From NCBI GenBank assembly GCA_021648375.1, contig JAKISW010000009.1, forward strand, positions 1 to 64,000: a stretch of DNA of 64,000 nucleotides. The letters run 5' to 3'. Under the pieces are notes generated by a model. The model saw nothing but the letters and a program-made list of their open reading frames with translations, did no database searches and was not told the origin of the DNA. Shown in pieces: positions 16,474 to 24,450 of the stretch (positions within the stretch are counted from its first letter, which is position 1; each line of letters opens with the position of its first letter). The position numbers and the translations under genes were made by a program. Origin of the DNA: Devosiaceae bacterium (GTDB lineage: Bacteria; Pseudomonadota; Alphaproteobacteria; Rhizobiales; Devosiaceae).

Positions 16474-16545
16474 AAAAAAAAAGAGCTGTAAAAACAGCTC
16501 TCGAAGTTAACAGGGAGGCATAAACAGTGGGAAAAACCACTCTTT
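16474..16545 (-). ncRNA. Candidate small RNA with anti-Shine-Dalgarno CCUCCC and terminator
   Basis: On the minus strand a hairpin AGTGG/CCACT (16541-16526) is followed by single-stranded UUUAUGCCUCCCUG (CCTCCC at 16513-16518), then a strong terminator AGAGCUGU/ACAGCUCU (16501-16482) with a run of nine U. No minus-strand gene lies upstream to use this terminator. This hairpin - anti-SD - terminator plan matches known alphaproteobacterial sRNAs. The 5' end is not defined; no clear promoter was found. The remainder of the 16219-16839 gap is AT-rich and holds nothing else I recognise apart from the palindrome at 16771. Confidence 0.45.
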
Positions 16546-16770
16546 AAAGTTCAAAGTTTCAAACCCGAAGGCTTAATAAAAGAACAATTAATTTCTAACT
16601 CGAATATGTTAATTAAAAGTAAATGGGGAATACTTTTTTAACCGTATACGTTTGTGTTTCTTCAACCAAACAATTTTTTGGGCCTGTTTTTTAAGTAATT
16701 GTTGAGCCTAATTCGTATTCAACTCCTGCTGACTTTTTTGTTATAAGTTGTTGATTTTCTTTTTCTCACC

Positions 16771-16785
16771 GAACCAACTAGGTTC
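16771..16785. promoter_or_regulatory. Inverted repeat in the bufA leader
   Basis: GAACC and GGTTC flank 5 bp, forming a 15-bp inverted repeat 55 bp before the bufA ATG. It could be an operator or a leader hairpin. No recognisable ECF sigma promoter pair was found nearby. Confidence 0.35.
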
Positions 16786-16839
16786 AAGAAATCTTCTCAC
16801 GGGAGCGGATAATTTTTAAAACGAATTTAGGAAAACAAC

Positions 16840-17166
16840 ATGAGCAAAAAAGCAACTTCAGTACTAGTAGCTGGCGCAGTTATCGCAGCAATGGGAACTT
16901 TGGCTATTTCTTCACCTGCATTGGCGTCCTCCGACACCGAAAAATGCTACGGCATTGCCCTTGCTGGCGAAAACGATTGTAAAGCCGGCGCTGGCACTTC
17001 CTGCCAGGGCACGTCAGTTGTAGATTTCCAGGGTAATGCCTGGTCAGCTGTTCCTGCTGGCACATGCGAAAAATTCGGTATGGTTGATATGGAAGATTTC
17101 ATGCTTCCTGACGGCCGCATGGGATCGCTGATGGAACTGGATCGTGATCTGCCAACAGCTGGTTAA
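16840..17166 (+). CDS. bufA: Bufferin precursor BufA (DUF2282), cysteine-containing metallophore peptide
   Basis: A 108-residue secreted precursor. A Sec signal peptide (about 1-29, SSPALA|SS) precedes a core with exactly four cysteines, Cys36 (EKCYG), Cys47 (NDCKAG), Cys55 (TSCQGT) and Cys76 (GTCEKF), the pattern of DUF2282 peptides. In characterised bufferins the partner MNIO enzyme converts central cysteines to thiooxazoles, giving a periplasmic copper-binding RiPP. An acidic, Met- and Asp-rich tail of about 30 residues (82-108) follows the last cysteine. It begins the operon bufA-bufB-bufC-doxX on the plus strand and has a long AT-rich leader. Identity is by family; metal and modification here are inferred. 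Confidence 0.88.
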   Translation: MSKKATSVLVAGAVIAAMGTLAISSPALASSDTEKCYGIALAGENDCKAGAGTSCQGTSVVDFQGNAWSAVPAGTCEKFGMVDMEDFMLPDGRMGSLMELDRDLPTAG

Positions 17167-17234
17167 TCATGATTTGGCTGAATTGTTTTTGTAAATTATA
17201 AAACACCGGCCAGCAATAAGGGAATGGGCGTAAA

Positions 17235-18149
17235 ATGAACATGAATTTTGATCATAGCAATACGCCACAAAAACGTGTTGCTCCGCCCATTCCCAATAAG
17301 CCCGGTGTTGGCTTAAAGCCAACCCATTACGAAGATATTCTCAATAAAAACCCTGACATTGCATGGTTTGAAGTCCATCCTGAAAATTATATGGGTGATG
17401 GCGGACCTCCCCATAGATATCTGGAAGCAATTCGCAACAATTACCCCCTTTCCCTGCACGGCGTTGGCCTTTCCATCGGTGGTGCGGGGCGACTTAACAA
17501 AACCCATCTGACGCGCCTCAAAGAGCTTGAGCGCCGCTATCAGCCTGGCCTGTTTTCAGAGCATCTGGCCTGGTCCAGCCACGATGAAATCTATTTAAAC
17601 GACCTCTTGCCCCTGCCTCTGACCGTAGAAACCTTGAATATCGTCTGCGATCATGTGGATGAAGTGCAAGAATTTGTCGGACGCCAGATGCTGCTGGAAA
17701 ATCCCTCCACCTATATCCGCTTTGACCAAAATGACATGGACGAGGTCAGTTTTTTGACTGAGGTGAGCAATCGCACCGGATGCGGGCTGCTTTTAGATGT
17801 AAATAATGTGTTTGTTTCTGCAACCAATCATGATTTTAACCCTCAGGACTATCTTGAAGCCTTCCCGCTGGAAAAGGTTGGAGAGATCCATCTGGCCGGT
17901 CACGCCACCGAAACAGATGATACCGGCAAGCCATTGCTGATTGACGCCCATGATCGCAAGGTTTCTGACCCGGTATGGAAACTTTATGAGCAAACAATGG
18001 CCCGCACCAGGGGCATTCCGACCCTGATTGAATGGGATACCAACATCCCTGAATGGGATGTTTTATATTCTGAGGCTAAATTCGCCCAGGAAGTCATGGA
18101 TCGGGCAACAGCAATAAAAAGCGATGAAAAACATGCCATCGCATCATAA
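17235..18149 (+). CDS. bufB: MNIO-family (DUF692) bufferin-modifying enzyme BufB
   Basis: A 304-residue multinuclear non-haem iron oxygenase with the TIM-barrel features of DUF692: VHPENYMG, LHGVGLSIGG, SEHLAWS, LLENPSTY, LLLDVNNVFVSA, IHLAGH, DAHDR and LIEWDTNIP, which supply the His/Asp/Glu iron ligands. Such enzymes install oxidative modifications on cysteines of the adjacent precursor. It lies 68 bp after bufA and its 3' end overlaps bufC by 26 bp. No signal peptide, so modification should occur in the cytoplasm before export. Length is typical (about 280-310). Confidence 0.93.
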   Translation: MNMNFDHSNTPQKRVAPPIPNKPGVGLKPTHYEDILNKNPDIAWFEVHPENYMGDGGPPHRYLEAIRNNYPLSLHGVGLSIGGAGRLNKTHLTRLKELERRYQPGLFSEHLAWSSHDEIYLNDLLPLPLTVETLNIVCDHVDEVQEFVGRQMLLENPSTYIRFDQNDMDEVSFLTEVSNRTGCGLLLDVNNVFVSATNHDFNPQDYLEAFPLEKVGEIHLAGHATETDDTGKPLLIDAHDRKVSDPVWKLYEQTMARTRGIPTLIEWDTNIPEWDVLYSEAKFAQEVMDRATAIKSDEKHAIAS

Positions 18150-18897
18150 AATTCAAAGCCGGTTTGCTGATGGATTGCTAAACCCTGATGTTGAGACCCC
18201 AAAAAACCTTTTGGGACTTGGCGGTGAAGAACCAAAAAAACGCTATAATGTTTATCGTAACAATGTGACCATCAGCCTCTTAGAGTCCATGAGGGCAACT
18301 TTTCCTGTGGTTTTGCGCCTGCTGGGGCCACAAATCTTTGACCCTATGGCCACTCAATTCATCAGGGAGTTCCCGCCAACTTCTCCTGTTCTAATGACTT
18401 ATGGTGACGGGTTTCCAAAATTCATCTCCACCTATGATCGGGTGAAGCAAATTCCCTATCTGGCTGATGTGGCCAGTTGCGAATTATTGTATCTGCAAAC
18501 CTATCATGGAAAAGACGCTGATCCGATAGCCATCGAAGCCTTGAGCACCCATGCCCCTGAAACCATGGCAGAGCTTAAATTTGAGTGCCATCCCAGCGCC
18601 CGCTTTTTTGCCTCCAAATGGCCGGTGGGTTCCATCTGGTTTACCAACAAGTTTGATGATGAGGTAAAGCCTCTTAACGCTGAGCGCGGTGGCGAGAGCG
18701 TTTTATTCATTCGCCCACAAATGGAAGTGATTGCTCACATCTTAGCTGAGGACCTGCATAAGTTTTTATCTCTTATTGCTTCCAATTCGTCTCTTGGAGC
18801 CGCCGCCGAGAAGGTGCTAACCCAATTTCCAGAATTCGATTTGCAAAACGCCCTTGGGGCCATGTTCCATTTCGGGTTGATCACAAAAATTCATTAG
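18124..18897 (+). CDS. bufC: DUF2063 bufferin partner protein BufC
   Basis: A 257-residue protein with the DUF2063 N-terminal domain (KIQSRFADGLLNPD, then YRNNVTISLLESMRATFPVVLRLLG) and a C-terminal alpha/beta part. In MNIO systems this partner binds the precursor and presents it to the oxygenase, acting like a RiPP recognition element. The start at 18124 overlaps the end of bufB by 26 bp, consistent with translational coupling; ATG 18133 is an alternative. Its exclusive co-occurrence with DUF692 supports the assignment. Confidence 0.9.
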   Translation: MKNMPSHHKIQSRFADGLLNPDVETPKNLLGLGGEEPKKRYNVYRNNVTISLLESMRATFPVVLRLLGPQIFDPMATQFIREFPPTSPVLMTYGDGFPKFISTYDRVKQIPYLADVASCELLYLQTYHGKDADPIAIEALSTHAPETMAELKFECHPSARFFASKWPVGSIWFTNKFDDEVKPLNAERGGESVLFIRPQMEVIAHILAEDLHKFLSLIASNSSLGAAAEKVLTQFPEFDLQNALGAMFHFGLITKIH

Positions 18898-18960
18898 CCA
18901 AACTTAGAATCTTCAATCGCAGTAAAGCGGCTCGATTTTCAAAAAATTAGGACGAGATTT

Positions 18961-19431
18961 ATGAACGCAATAGTTAATCTTACCAACAAAACCAATGCCA
19001 TATTCAAAGCTATACCTGTTTCAATTGTATTACTTTTGGTGCGCATTGGCATATTTTACTCGACGGCCTTTTATGCCTCTGGAAAGCTGAAATGGGACGG
19101 ATGGTTTGAACTTAGCCGTTCCGCAAAATTCCTGTTCGGATCGGAATTCAAGCTAAATATTTTTGGTGCCGTTTATGATATGCCCTTTCCCAACACTTCA
19201 GCGTTTCTGGCTGGAATTGGCGAAATTGTTTTACCCCTTGCAATTCTGATCGGATTTGCCAGCCGGCTTAGCGCCCTGGGACTGATCATAATGACCATAG
19301 TCATTCAACTGATATTTCCGGATGCCTGGAAGCTGCACTTTGGCTGGTCGGTTTATTTCATGGTTATTCTTGTTATGGGACCGGGCAAAATTTCTGTTGA
19401 TCATCTGCTCGCAGGCTTTTTTAAAAAATAA
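18961..19431 (+). CDS. DoxX-family membrane protein of the bufferin operon
   Basis: A 156-residue protein with four transmembrane helices (about 20-40, 78-98, 100-122, 128-145), including the DoxX-type sequence LPLAILIGFASRLSALGLIIMT. Start ATG 18961 has TTAGGACGAG upstream. DoxX-family genes are a frequent third or fourth member of DUF2282-DUF692-DUF2063 operons; the role is not established, with electron transfer to the oxygenase or membrane redox suggested. It is 63 bp after bufC and probably ends the operon. Confidence 0.85.
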   Translation: MNAIVNLTNKTNAIFKAIPVSIVLLLVRIGIFYSTAFYASGKLKWDGWFELSRSAKFLFGSEFKLNIFGAVYDMPFPNTSAFLAGIGEIVLPLAILIGFASRLSALGLIIMTIVIQLIFPDAWKLHFGWSVYFMVILVMGPGKISVDHLLAGFFKK

Positions 19432-19451
19432 ACCCGGCACATAATAAGCAT

Positions 19452-19619
19452 TTACAGTTTAAAAGCTCCCTCGGCCGCACTTAGTGTGGCCGATTTTTTT
19501 ATCAATTCGCTCTCCAGCCTGCATATTTCACTTTTTAAAACCTGAATGGTTTTTTCCAACTCATCCAGCGATAAATCATCCAGCACCATTCCAACCTGAT
19601 AGTTTTTATCGTTGCCCAT
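19452..19619 (-). CDS. DUF1192 small coiled-coil protein
   Basis: A 55-residue protein whose core LDDLSLDELEKTIQVLKSEI followed by RLESELIKKSATLSAAEGAF is the DUF1192 pattern (LSLDELEERIAxLxxEIARLE). The family is small, helical and of unknown function, and in Hyphomicrobiales it lies divergent from the DUF1013 gene as here. Start chosen at 19619 (MGNDKNYQ) to match the usual length of about 60; an in-frame ATG at 19694 would add 25 mostly polar residues and cannot be excluded. Confidence 0.78.
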   Translation of the reverse strand: MGNDKNYQVGMVLDDLSLDELEKTIQVLKSEICRLESELIKKSATLSAAEGAFKL

Positions 19620-19845
19620 TTTTTGCTTTTCTTCTTTGTTTATTTTACTCTCGGATTGATTTTTTATCATTTTCTCAAGTCTGACAATCCCCATTGCACA
19701 AACTCCAGATCCACTCTATATAAGATCTATTCCCCTAAAGCATTTTGCATTTGGCGAAGTGAGACGGCAAAAACCGCCTCACGCGATAGCGGAAATAATG
19801 TGTCGTTTTATTAAACAATTGCTATTCCACACGAGGATCTTCTCC

Positions 19846-20634
19846 ATGGCCAATTCTCTTTTAATGCCCAAAGCCACCGCTGTCTGGCTTATTGACAATA
19901 CCGGTTTGACGTTTGAGCAGATTGGTGCCTTTTGCACTCTGCACGTTTTAGAAGTTCAGGGTATTGCCGATGGAGATGTTGCCACCGGCGTTAAGGGAGT
20001 TAACCCCGTATTGAACGCGCAACTGGATCGTGAAGAAATTTCTAAAGCCGAAGCCGATGAAAATTATCGCATGAAGCTATCTGAGCCAAAAGTTCACATT
20101 GCCGAAACAAAAAAACGCGGGCCAAATTATACGCCAATTTCTCTTCGCACCGAAAGGCCCAACGCCATTAAATGGCTGGTAAGAAACCATCCCGAATTAA
20201 AAGATGCCCAGATCGTGCGTCTGGTTGGCACAACAAAAACCACCATAACCACTGTACGAGAAGGCTCCCATTGGAATAATGCCGGTCTGGTAATGATGGA
20301 CCCGGTTACCCTTGGCCTTTGCTCCCAGATAAATTTGGATAAAGAGGTCCTCAAAGCCTACAAAGGCAAAACAAATCCTGACGACGAAGAAAAGGGCAAA
20401 ACCAAACTTATGTCTCCGGAAGAGGCTTTGGGAAGCGCGGTTAAAGAAAGCGAAGTTTCACCACACATTCCCGATCCGTTTGCCCCTCCATCTTCCAGTG
20501 CTCTGGACTCTGGTAATCCTTCACCGTTTAACGATAGTTCAGAGCCAGGTGCCGCAAAAGACGATAGCAGAATCGACGCGGACGCGGTTTTTTCAAATCT
20601 TAACTCACCAAAAAATTCCGATGAGGAAAATTAA
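19846..20634 (+). CDS. trcR: DUF1013 transcriptional regulator TrcR
   Basis: A 262-residue protein. The N-terminal region MPKATAVWLIDNTGLTFEQIGAFC looks like a helix-turn-helix, followed by LEVQGIADGDVATGVKGVNP and, at about 100-160, TERPNAIKWLVRNHPELKDAQIVRLVGTTK, a second HTH-like stretch; both are strongly conserved in DUF1013. The C-terminal 80 residues are acidic, Ser/Pro-rich and probably disordered, longer than in most relatives. The family includes the essential cell-cycle-linked regulator TrcR of alphaproteobacteria. Start at 19846 follows a clear ribosome site (ACGAGGATC); an earlier in-frame ATG at 19759 adds residues unlike the family. Confidence 0.85.
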   Translation: MANSLLMPKATAVWLIDNTGLTFEQIGAFCTLHVLEVQGIADGDVATGVKGVNPVLNAQLDREEISKAEADENYRMKLSEPKVHIAETKKRGPNYTPISLRTERPNAIKWLVRNHPELKDAQIVRLVGTTKTTITTVREGSHWNNAGLVMMDPVTLGLCSQINLDKEVLKAYKGKTNPDDEEKGKTKLMSPEEALGSAVKESEVSPHIPDPFAPPSSSALDSGNPSPFNDSSEPGAAKDDSRIDADAVFSNLNSPKNSDEEN

Positions 20635-20741
20635 AGCGCTTCAGATCAAACTGAAACAGGCAATTCAGTGCTGATATTTTTCCTCTCGCCGGCAGAGTTT
20701 TTATGCCTCTCGCCGGCGAATTAGCCACAAGCCAGAAAAAT

Positions 20742-20918
20742 TTAGTGCCGGGTTTCGTTTTGGAGTCGGGTAATCTCGTCTTTAACTTCAAGCTTTTTAC
20801 GCTTTAGCTCTTGAATTTTGAGAGCATCCTGACTCGGGTGCCCCAATTCAATGGAAATCTGTTGCTCCAGCATCTCATGCCGACGCTCCAGAGCGGAAAT
20901 GTGAGAAACATTAGTCAT
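20742..20918 (-). CDS. YdcH-family (DUF465) small helical protein
   Basis: A 58-residue protein, MTNVSHISALERRHEMLEQQ followed by ISIELGHPSQDALKIQELKR and KKLEVKDEITRLQ. The heptad pattern and the RRHxxLExxI...LKRKKLxLKDEI signature are those of DUF465. Function is unknown; such proteins are short antiparallel helical hairpins. It has a good ribosome site (AAAGGGAG) 7 nt before its ATG. It is divergent from the second DUF465 gene at 21068, with 149 bp between them. Confidence 0.85.
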   Translation of the reverse strand: MTNVSHISALERRHEMLEQQISIELGHPSQDALKIQELKRKKLEVKDEITRLQNETRH

Positions 20919-21067
20919 ACACTACTCCCTTTATTTTATGTATCAGACACGAATCAGTGTTGCAAAAAACCAGCAGTTTGTCGAGATGTGCAACTACCAA
21001 CATGGATAAAAATAGCTTATACTCGTGCTTGTCTCTTATACTTATACACAAGCTGGAATGACAAAAA

Positions 21068-21283
21068 ATGCTTACCTTGAGCGAGGCGCAAATAGCGAGG
21101 TTTGGTTTGGAGCTGGCAACAATTCGCCAGCATCATTCAGATCTGAATGCTGCAATTCAAGCTCTTAAATCCTCCAAACAATGCGACCCAATGGTAATAT
21201 CGCGCCTAAAAAAGCACAAACTATTGGCTAAAGACAGGATAGTTGAATTGGAGAAACTACTCATTCCTGATATTCTGGCTTAA
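21068..21283 (+). CDS. YdcH-family (DUF465) small helical protein, second copy
   Basis: A 71-residue protein with the DUF465 pattern HHSDLNAAIQALKSS, RLKKHKLLAKDRIVELEKL and the terminal LIPDILA that marks the alphaproteobacterial subtype. Predicted to be two helices with no membrane segment. The function of the family is unknown. It lies 121 bp before purE, on the same strand; adjacency of this gene to purEK is common in Hyphomicrobiales, which supports it as a real gene. Confidence 0.85.
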   Translation: MLTLSEAQIARFGLELATIRQHHSDLNAAIQALKSSKQCDPMVISRLKKHKLLAKDRIVELEKLLIPDILA

Positions 21284-21404
21284 ATAGAATTACTTTTAAT
21301 TGTAGTAAAAATCTTATCGGCCCCTTTGCTTGTATCAAAGGCTTTATTGAGATAAATCGCTTCACATAAAAGTTTTCTAAAACACAAATCCGGCGAAAAC
21401 AAAA

Positions 21405-21902
21405 ATGCTTCACTCTCCTCCAGTTGCAATTGTTATGGGTTCCCAATCTGACTGGCCCACAATGCGCCGCGCTGCCGAAACCCTGGATGTACTTAAAATT
21501 GAATATGAAGCGCGCATAGTTTCAGCCCACAGAACACCAGAGCGCATGTATGGGTTTGCGCGCGATGCCCGCGAGCAGGGATTTAAAACCATAATCGCCG
21601 GAGCTGGCGGCGCCGCTCACCTTCCCGGAATGATTGCAGCGCTAACCACCCTGCCAGTGTTTGGCGTTCCAATACAATCAAAAGCCCTCAATGGTCACGA
21701 TAGCCTGCTTTCCATTGTGCAGATGCCAGCGGGAATTCCCGTTGGAACCCTGGCAATCGGGGAAGCGGGAGCCGTCAACGCCGCTCTTTTATCTGCCGCT
21801 ATCATTTCTCTTATTGATCCAGAAGTGGAAGTCGAATTAAACGAATTTCGCCGCCAGCAAACTCTTAGCATAGCGGAGTTCCCCTCAGATGACTTCGAAT
21901 AA
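21405..21902 (+). CDS. purE: N5-carboxyaminoimidazole ribonucleotide mutase
   Basis: A 165-residue class I PurE that converts N5-CAIR to CAIR in purine synthesis. The N-terminal GSQSDWPTM, central SAHRTPERM with the catalytic His, and AGAGGAAHLPGM plus GVPI are intact. Octameric in relatives and cytosolic. Its stop overlaps the purK start by 14 bp, so purE and purK form a coupled two-gene unit. The ATG at 21405 gives the expected start just before the first beta strand. Confidence 0.96.
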   Translation: MLHSPPVAIVMGSQSDWPTMRRAAETLDVLKIEYEARIVSAHRTPERMYGFARDAREQGFKTIIAGAGGAAHLPGMIAALTTLPVFGVPIQSKALNGHDSLLSIVQMPAGIPVGTLAIGEAGAVNAALLSAAIISLIDPEVEVELNEFRRQQTLSIAEFPSDDFE

Positions 21903-23001
21903 CCTCTCTTCAAGGGAGCCACTGTTGCCCGGCAGCACTATTGGCATTCTTGGCGGTGGCCAATTGGGGCGTATGCTGGCTGTTGCTGCTTCAAAACTTG
22001 GCCTGAATACTCATATATATTGCCCCGACCCTGAAAGCCCGGCTTTTGATGTGGCAAAATACCATACGATTGCCCCCTATGATGACCAGAACGCCCTAAA
22101 GGAATTTGCGACCTCAGTTGATCTGGTTACCTATGAATTTGAAAATGTTCCAACAAAAGCCGCCAACCTGATTAAGGAGCAGGTATTTTTAGCTCCCGGA
22201 GTAAATGCCTTAAAAACCTCACAGGATCGCCTTTTGGAAAAAAAGTTTTTGCAGGAATTAGATATCGCAATCAGCCCATTTGAACCTGTCAATTCCCCGC
22301 AACAATTATTACAGGCAATAAAAATCATCGGCACCCCGTCAGTCTTGAAAACCACCCGTTTTGGCTATGACGGCAAAGGCCAGCGCATCATTAAAACGGC
22401 AAAAGGTGCGCATGATGCTTACAAAGAATTTGCCGGAAAACAACTGGTGCTCGAAGCGTTTGTAGAGTTTGACAGCGAAATATCAGTGGTGATTGCCCGT
22501 AATGCCTCAGGACAGATAGCGGCCTTTGAGCCATCCACCAACATCCATAAAAACCATATTCTTCACACCTCTACAGTTCCTGCAAGTATTGAAAAATCCA
22601 CAGCGATCAAGGCAATTGCCATCGCCACAAAAATAGCTGAATGCCTGCAATATCAAGGTGTTATGGCTGTAGAATTTTTCGTATGCAAGGCAGATCAGAG
22701 CGCAAATAACAAACAGATGCTGCTGGTCAATGAAATTGCCCCGCGCGTTCACAATTCTGGCCACTGGACACAAAATGTCTGCCCAACCGATCAGTTCGAG
22801 CAACATATCAGAGCAATTTGCAACTGGCCCCTGGGCCAGACCGAGCGCATGGCAAATGTGGTTATGCGCAATCTTATTGGTGGCGAAATCAACCTGATAC
22901 CCCATGGATTATCGCCCAACGACCATCCCCATATCTATGGCAAAAGCCACAGCCGACCAGGGCGTAAAATGGGCCATGTCAACACAATAACTCCTCTGTA
23001 A
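21889..23001 (+). CDS. purK: 5-(carboxyamino)imidazole ribonucleotide synthase
   Basis: A 370-residue ATP-grasp enzyme that makes N5-CAIR from AIR, bicarbonate and ATP, the substrate of the PurE encoded just upstream. Motifs seen: N-terminal IGILGGGQLGRMLA, SQDRLLEKKFL, TRFGYDGKGQ, the ATP-grasp EAFVEFDSEISV and the metal-site LVNEIAPRVHNSGHWT. Length is typical. The start overlaps purE. A 231-bp gap without features follows before rpsU. Confidence 0.96.
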   Translation: MTSNNLSSREPLLPGSTIGILGGGQLGRMLAVAASKLGLNTHIYCPDPESPAFDVAKYHTIAPYDDQNALKEFATSVDLVTYEFENVPTKAANLIKEQVFLAPGVNALKTSQDRLLEKKFLQELDIAISPFEPVNSPQQLLQAIKIIGTPSVLKTTRFGYDGKGQRIIKTAKGAHDAYKEFAGKQLVLEAFVEFDSEISVVIARNASGQIAAFEPSTNIHKNHILHTSTVPASIEKSTAIKAIAIATKIAECLQYQGVMAVEFFVCKADQSANNKQMLLVNEIAPRVHNSGHWTQNVCPTDQFEQHIRAICNWPLGQTERMANVVMRNLIGGEINLIPHGLSPNDHPHIYGKSHSRPGRKMGHVNTITPL

Positions 23002-23232
23002 CTCCTCTGTAATCTCCCTGTCTGAGCAGCCCTGAAAAACATGGGTTTTTTACCAATCGCCCACCACAATTGCTGGACACAGGCCAATTGGTCTGCTATG
23101 TCCGCGCCAACGAAGGTCGAAGGTTCGGCCGAGCGTTGGTTGTTCTGTTGCCTGAAATCCAAATATTTCAGTCTTTAGAATTTATAACAGCAAGCGCATT
23201 AACACTGTTAATTTTGAAAGGCGGAGTTCCGC

Positions 23233-23457
23233 GTGCAAGTAGTCGTTCGTGATAATAATGTTGATCAGGCGTTAAAAGCGCTGAAAAAGAAATTGCAGCG
23301 TGAAGGCGTTTTCCGCGAAATGAAGCTGCGCAACTATTACGAGAAACCCTCGGAAAAGCGTGCGCGCCAAAAAGCAGAAGCTGTTCGCCGTTCGCGCAAA
23401 CTGGCCCGTAAAAAAGCCCAGCGCGAAGGCCTTATTCCCATGTCTCCAAAGCGTTAA
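23233..23457 (+). CDS. rpsU: 30S ribosomal protein S21
   Basis: A 74-residue highly basic protein of the small subunit. MQVVVRDNNVDQALKALKKK is the standard alphaproteobacterial S21 start, followed by FREMKLRNYYEKPSEKRAR. Start is GTG at 23233 with GGCGGAG upstream. A good terminator follows 100 bp downstream. It is monocistronic as far as can be seen. Confidence 0.96.
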   Translation: MQVVVRDNNVDQALKALKKKLQREGVFREMKLRNYYEKPSEKRARQKAEAVRRSRKLARKKAQREGLIPMSPKR

Positions 23458-23562
23458 ACCTGCATCTTCGCACCTAAGTATAGGCTTGCGACAAGGCATG
23501 ATCGTGCGTTGCTAAACCAAGCGGTTTTATTGCAGGTTTTATGATTAAATAATTTTAAAAAT

Positions 23563-23592
23563 CCGTTGCCCGTAAAAAGGCAGCGGTTTTTT
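23563..23592 (+). terminator. Rho-independent terminator of rpsU
   Basis: CCGTTGCC (23563-23570) pairs with GGCAGCGG (23579-23586) with one mismatch, followed by six T. It abuts the stop codon of the convergent hydrolase gene. Confidence 0.8.
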
Positions 23593-24400
23593 ATTGCGTT
23601 TCAACCAATACTTCCCGATAAAACAAACTGGCCTGCTCCCAGATGCCATCATCCCACAGGGAACCATGATCTCCCCCCTCAACTATCCATAATTGCCGCC
23701 CATCATTGGCCAAAGCAAACAGGTCCCGCCCATTTTGAACCGATATTGTTGTATCAAGAGTGCCGTGGGCGACAAATATTGGCTCCGCAACGTCACCAAT
23801 CCAGTCACGGGATAAAAAACTGTCCTTCATCAGCACGCCCATGGGCAAAAACGGATAGCGCTGAGCTGCCACATCAATTGCAGCAGTAAACGGGCTTTCT
23901 AACACCACTGCCATTGCATCGCGTTTTGACGCCACGTAAAGAGCCGGACCGGAACCAAGCGAGCGCCCCCAGATTACGATACTTTCGCCTTTATCGTTCA
24001 GCCAGTCAAAAACCGCCAGCGAATCGGCAAGAATATTTGTCTCGCTTATCTCTCCAGGCGACATGGGGAAGCCGCGATAGTCAAATACCAGAACCCCAAA
24101 ACCATCTTCGCTCATTTTCTGATAACGATAAGCGTCTTCGGTGAAGCTGCCCGCATTGCCTTTAAAGAAAATAATTACCGGCATTTCTGGCTGCGGCGCT
24201 ATATACCAACCGCCTAACTGCCGGTCAGGCGCAACATCAATATTGACCACTTCAGCGCCCACCAGTTCCGTATCACTCAGGGCAACAATTTCTCCGGCAG
24301 GGAAATATTGCAAATCCCGCTGATTAAAATACAAATATGCCATTATTCCCAGATAGGCGGTTGCAACAATACCAATGACCCAGAATGTAAACCTGCGCAT
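23591..24400 (-). CDS. Membrane-anchored alpha/beta hydrolase (BEM46/YfhR-like)
   Basis: A 269-residue hydrolase with one N-terminal transmembrane helix (about 5-25) and the catalytic domain presumably in the periplasm. The nucleophile elbow is WGRSLGSG (Ser in GxSxG), the acid is the Asp in AHGTLDTTI and the base the His in EGGDHGSLWD. The oxyanion strand VIIFFKGNAGS matches the BEM46 group. The substrate is unknown; serine peptidase- or esterase-like activity is only family-level inference. It is followed upstream on the same strand by a DsbA-like gene. Confidence 0.85.
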   Translation of the reverse strand: MRRFTFWVIGIVATAYLGIMAYLYFNQRDLQYFPAGEIVALSDTELVGAEVVNIDVAPDRQLGGWYIAPQPEMPVIIFFKGNAGSFTEDAYRYQKMSEDGFGVLVFDYRGFPMSPGEISETNILADSLAVFDWLNDKGESIVIWGRSLGSGPALYVASKRDAMAVVLESPFTAAIDVAAQRYPFLPMGVLMKDSFLSRDWIGDVAEPIFVAHGTLDTTISVQNGRDLFALANDGRQLWIVEGGDHGSLWDDGIWEQASLFYREVLVETQ

Positions 24401-24450
24401 ATTCCAACTCCTATCAGATTTTCAAAATCTACTTAGTTTGAGCCTCCGAA

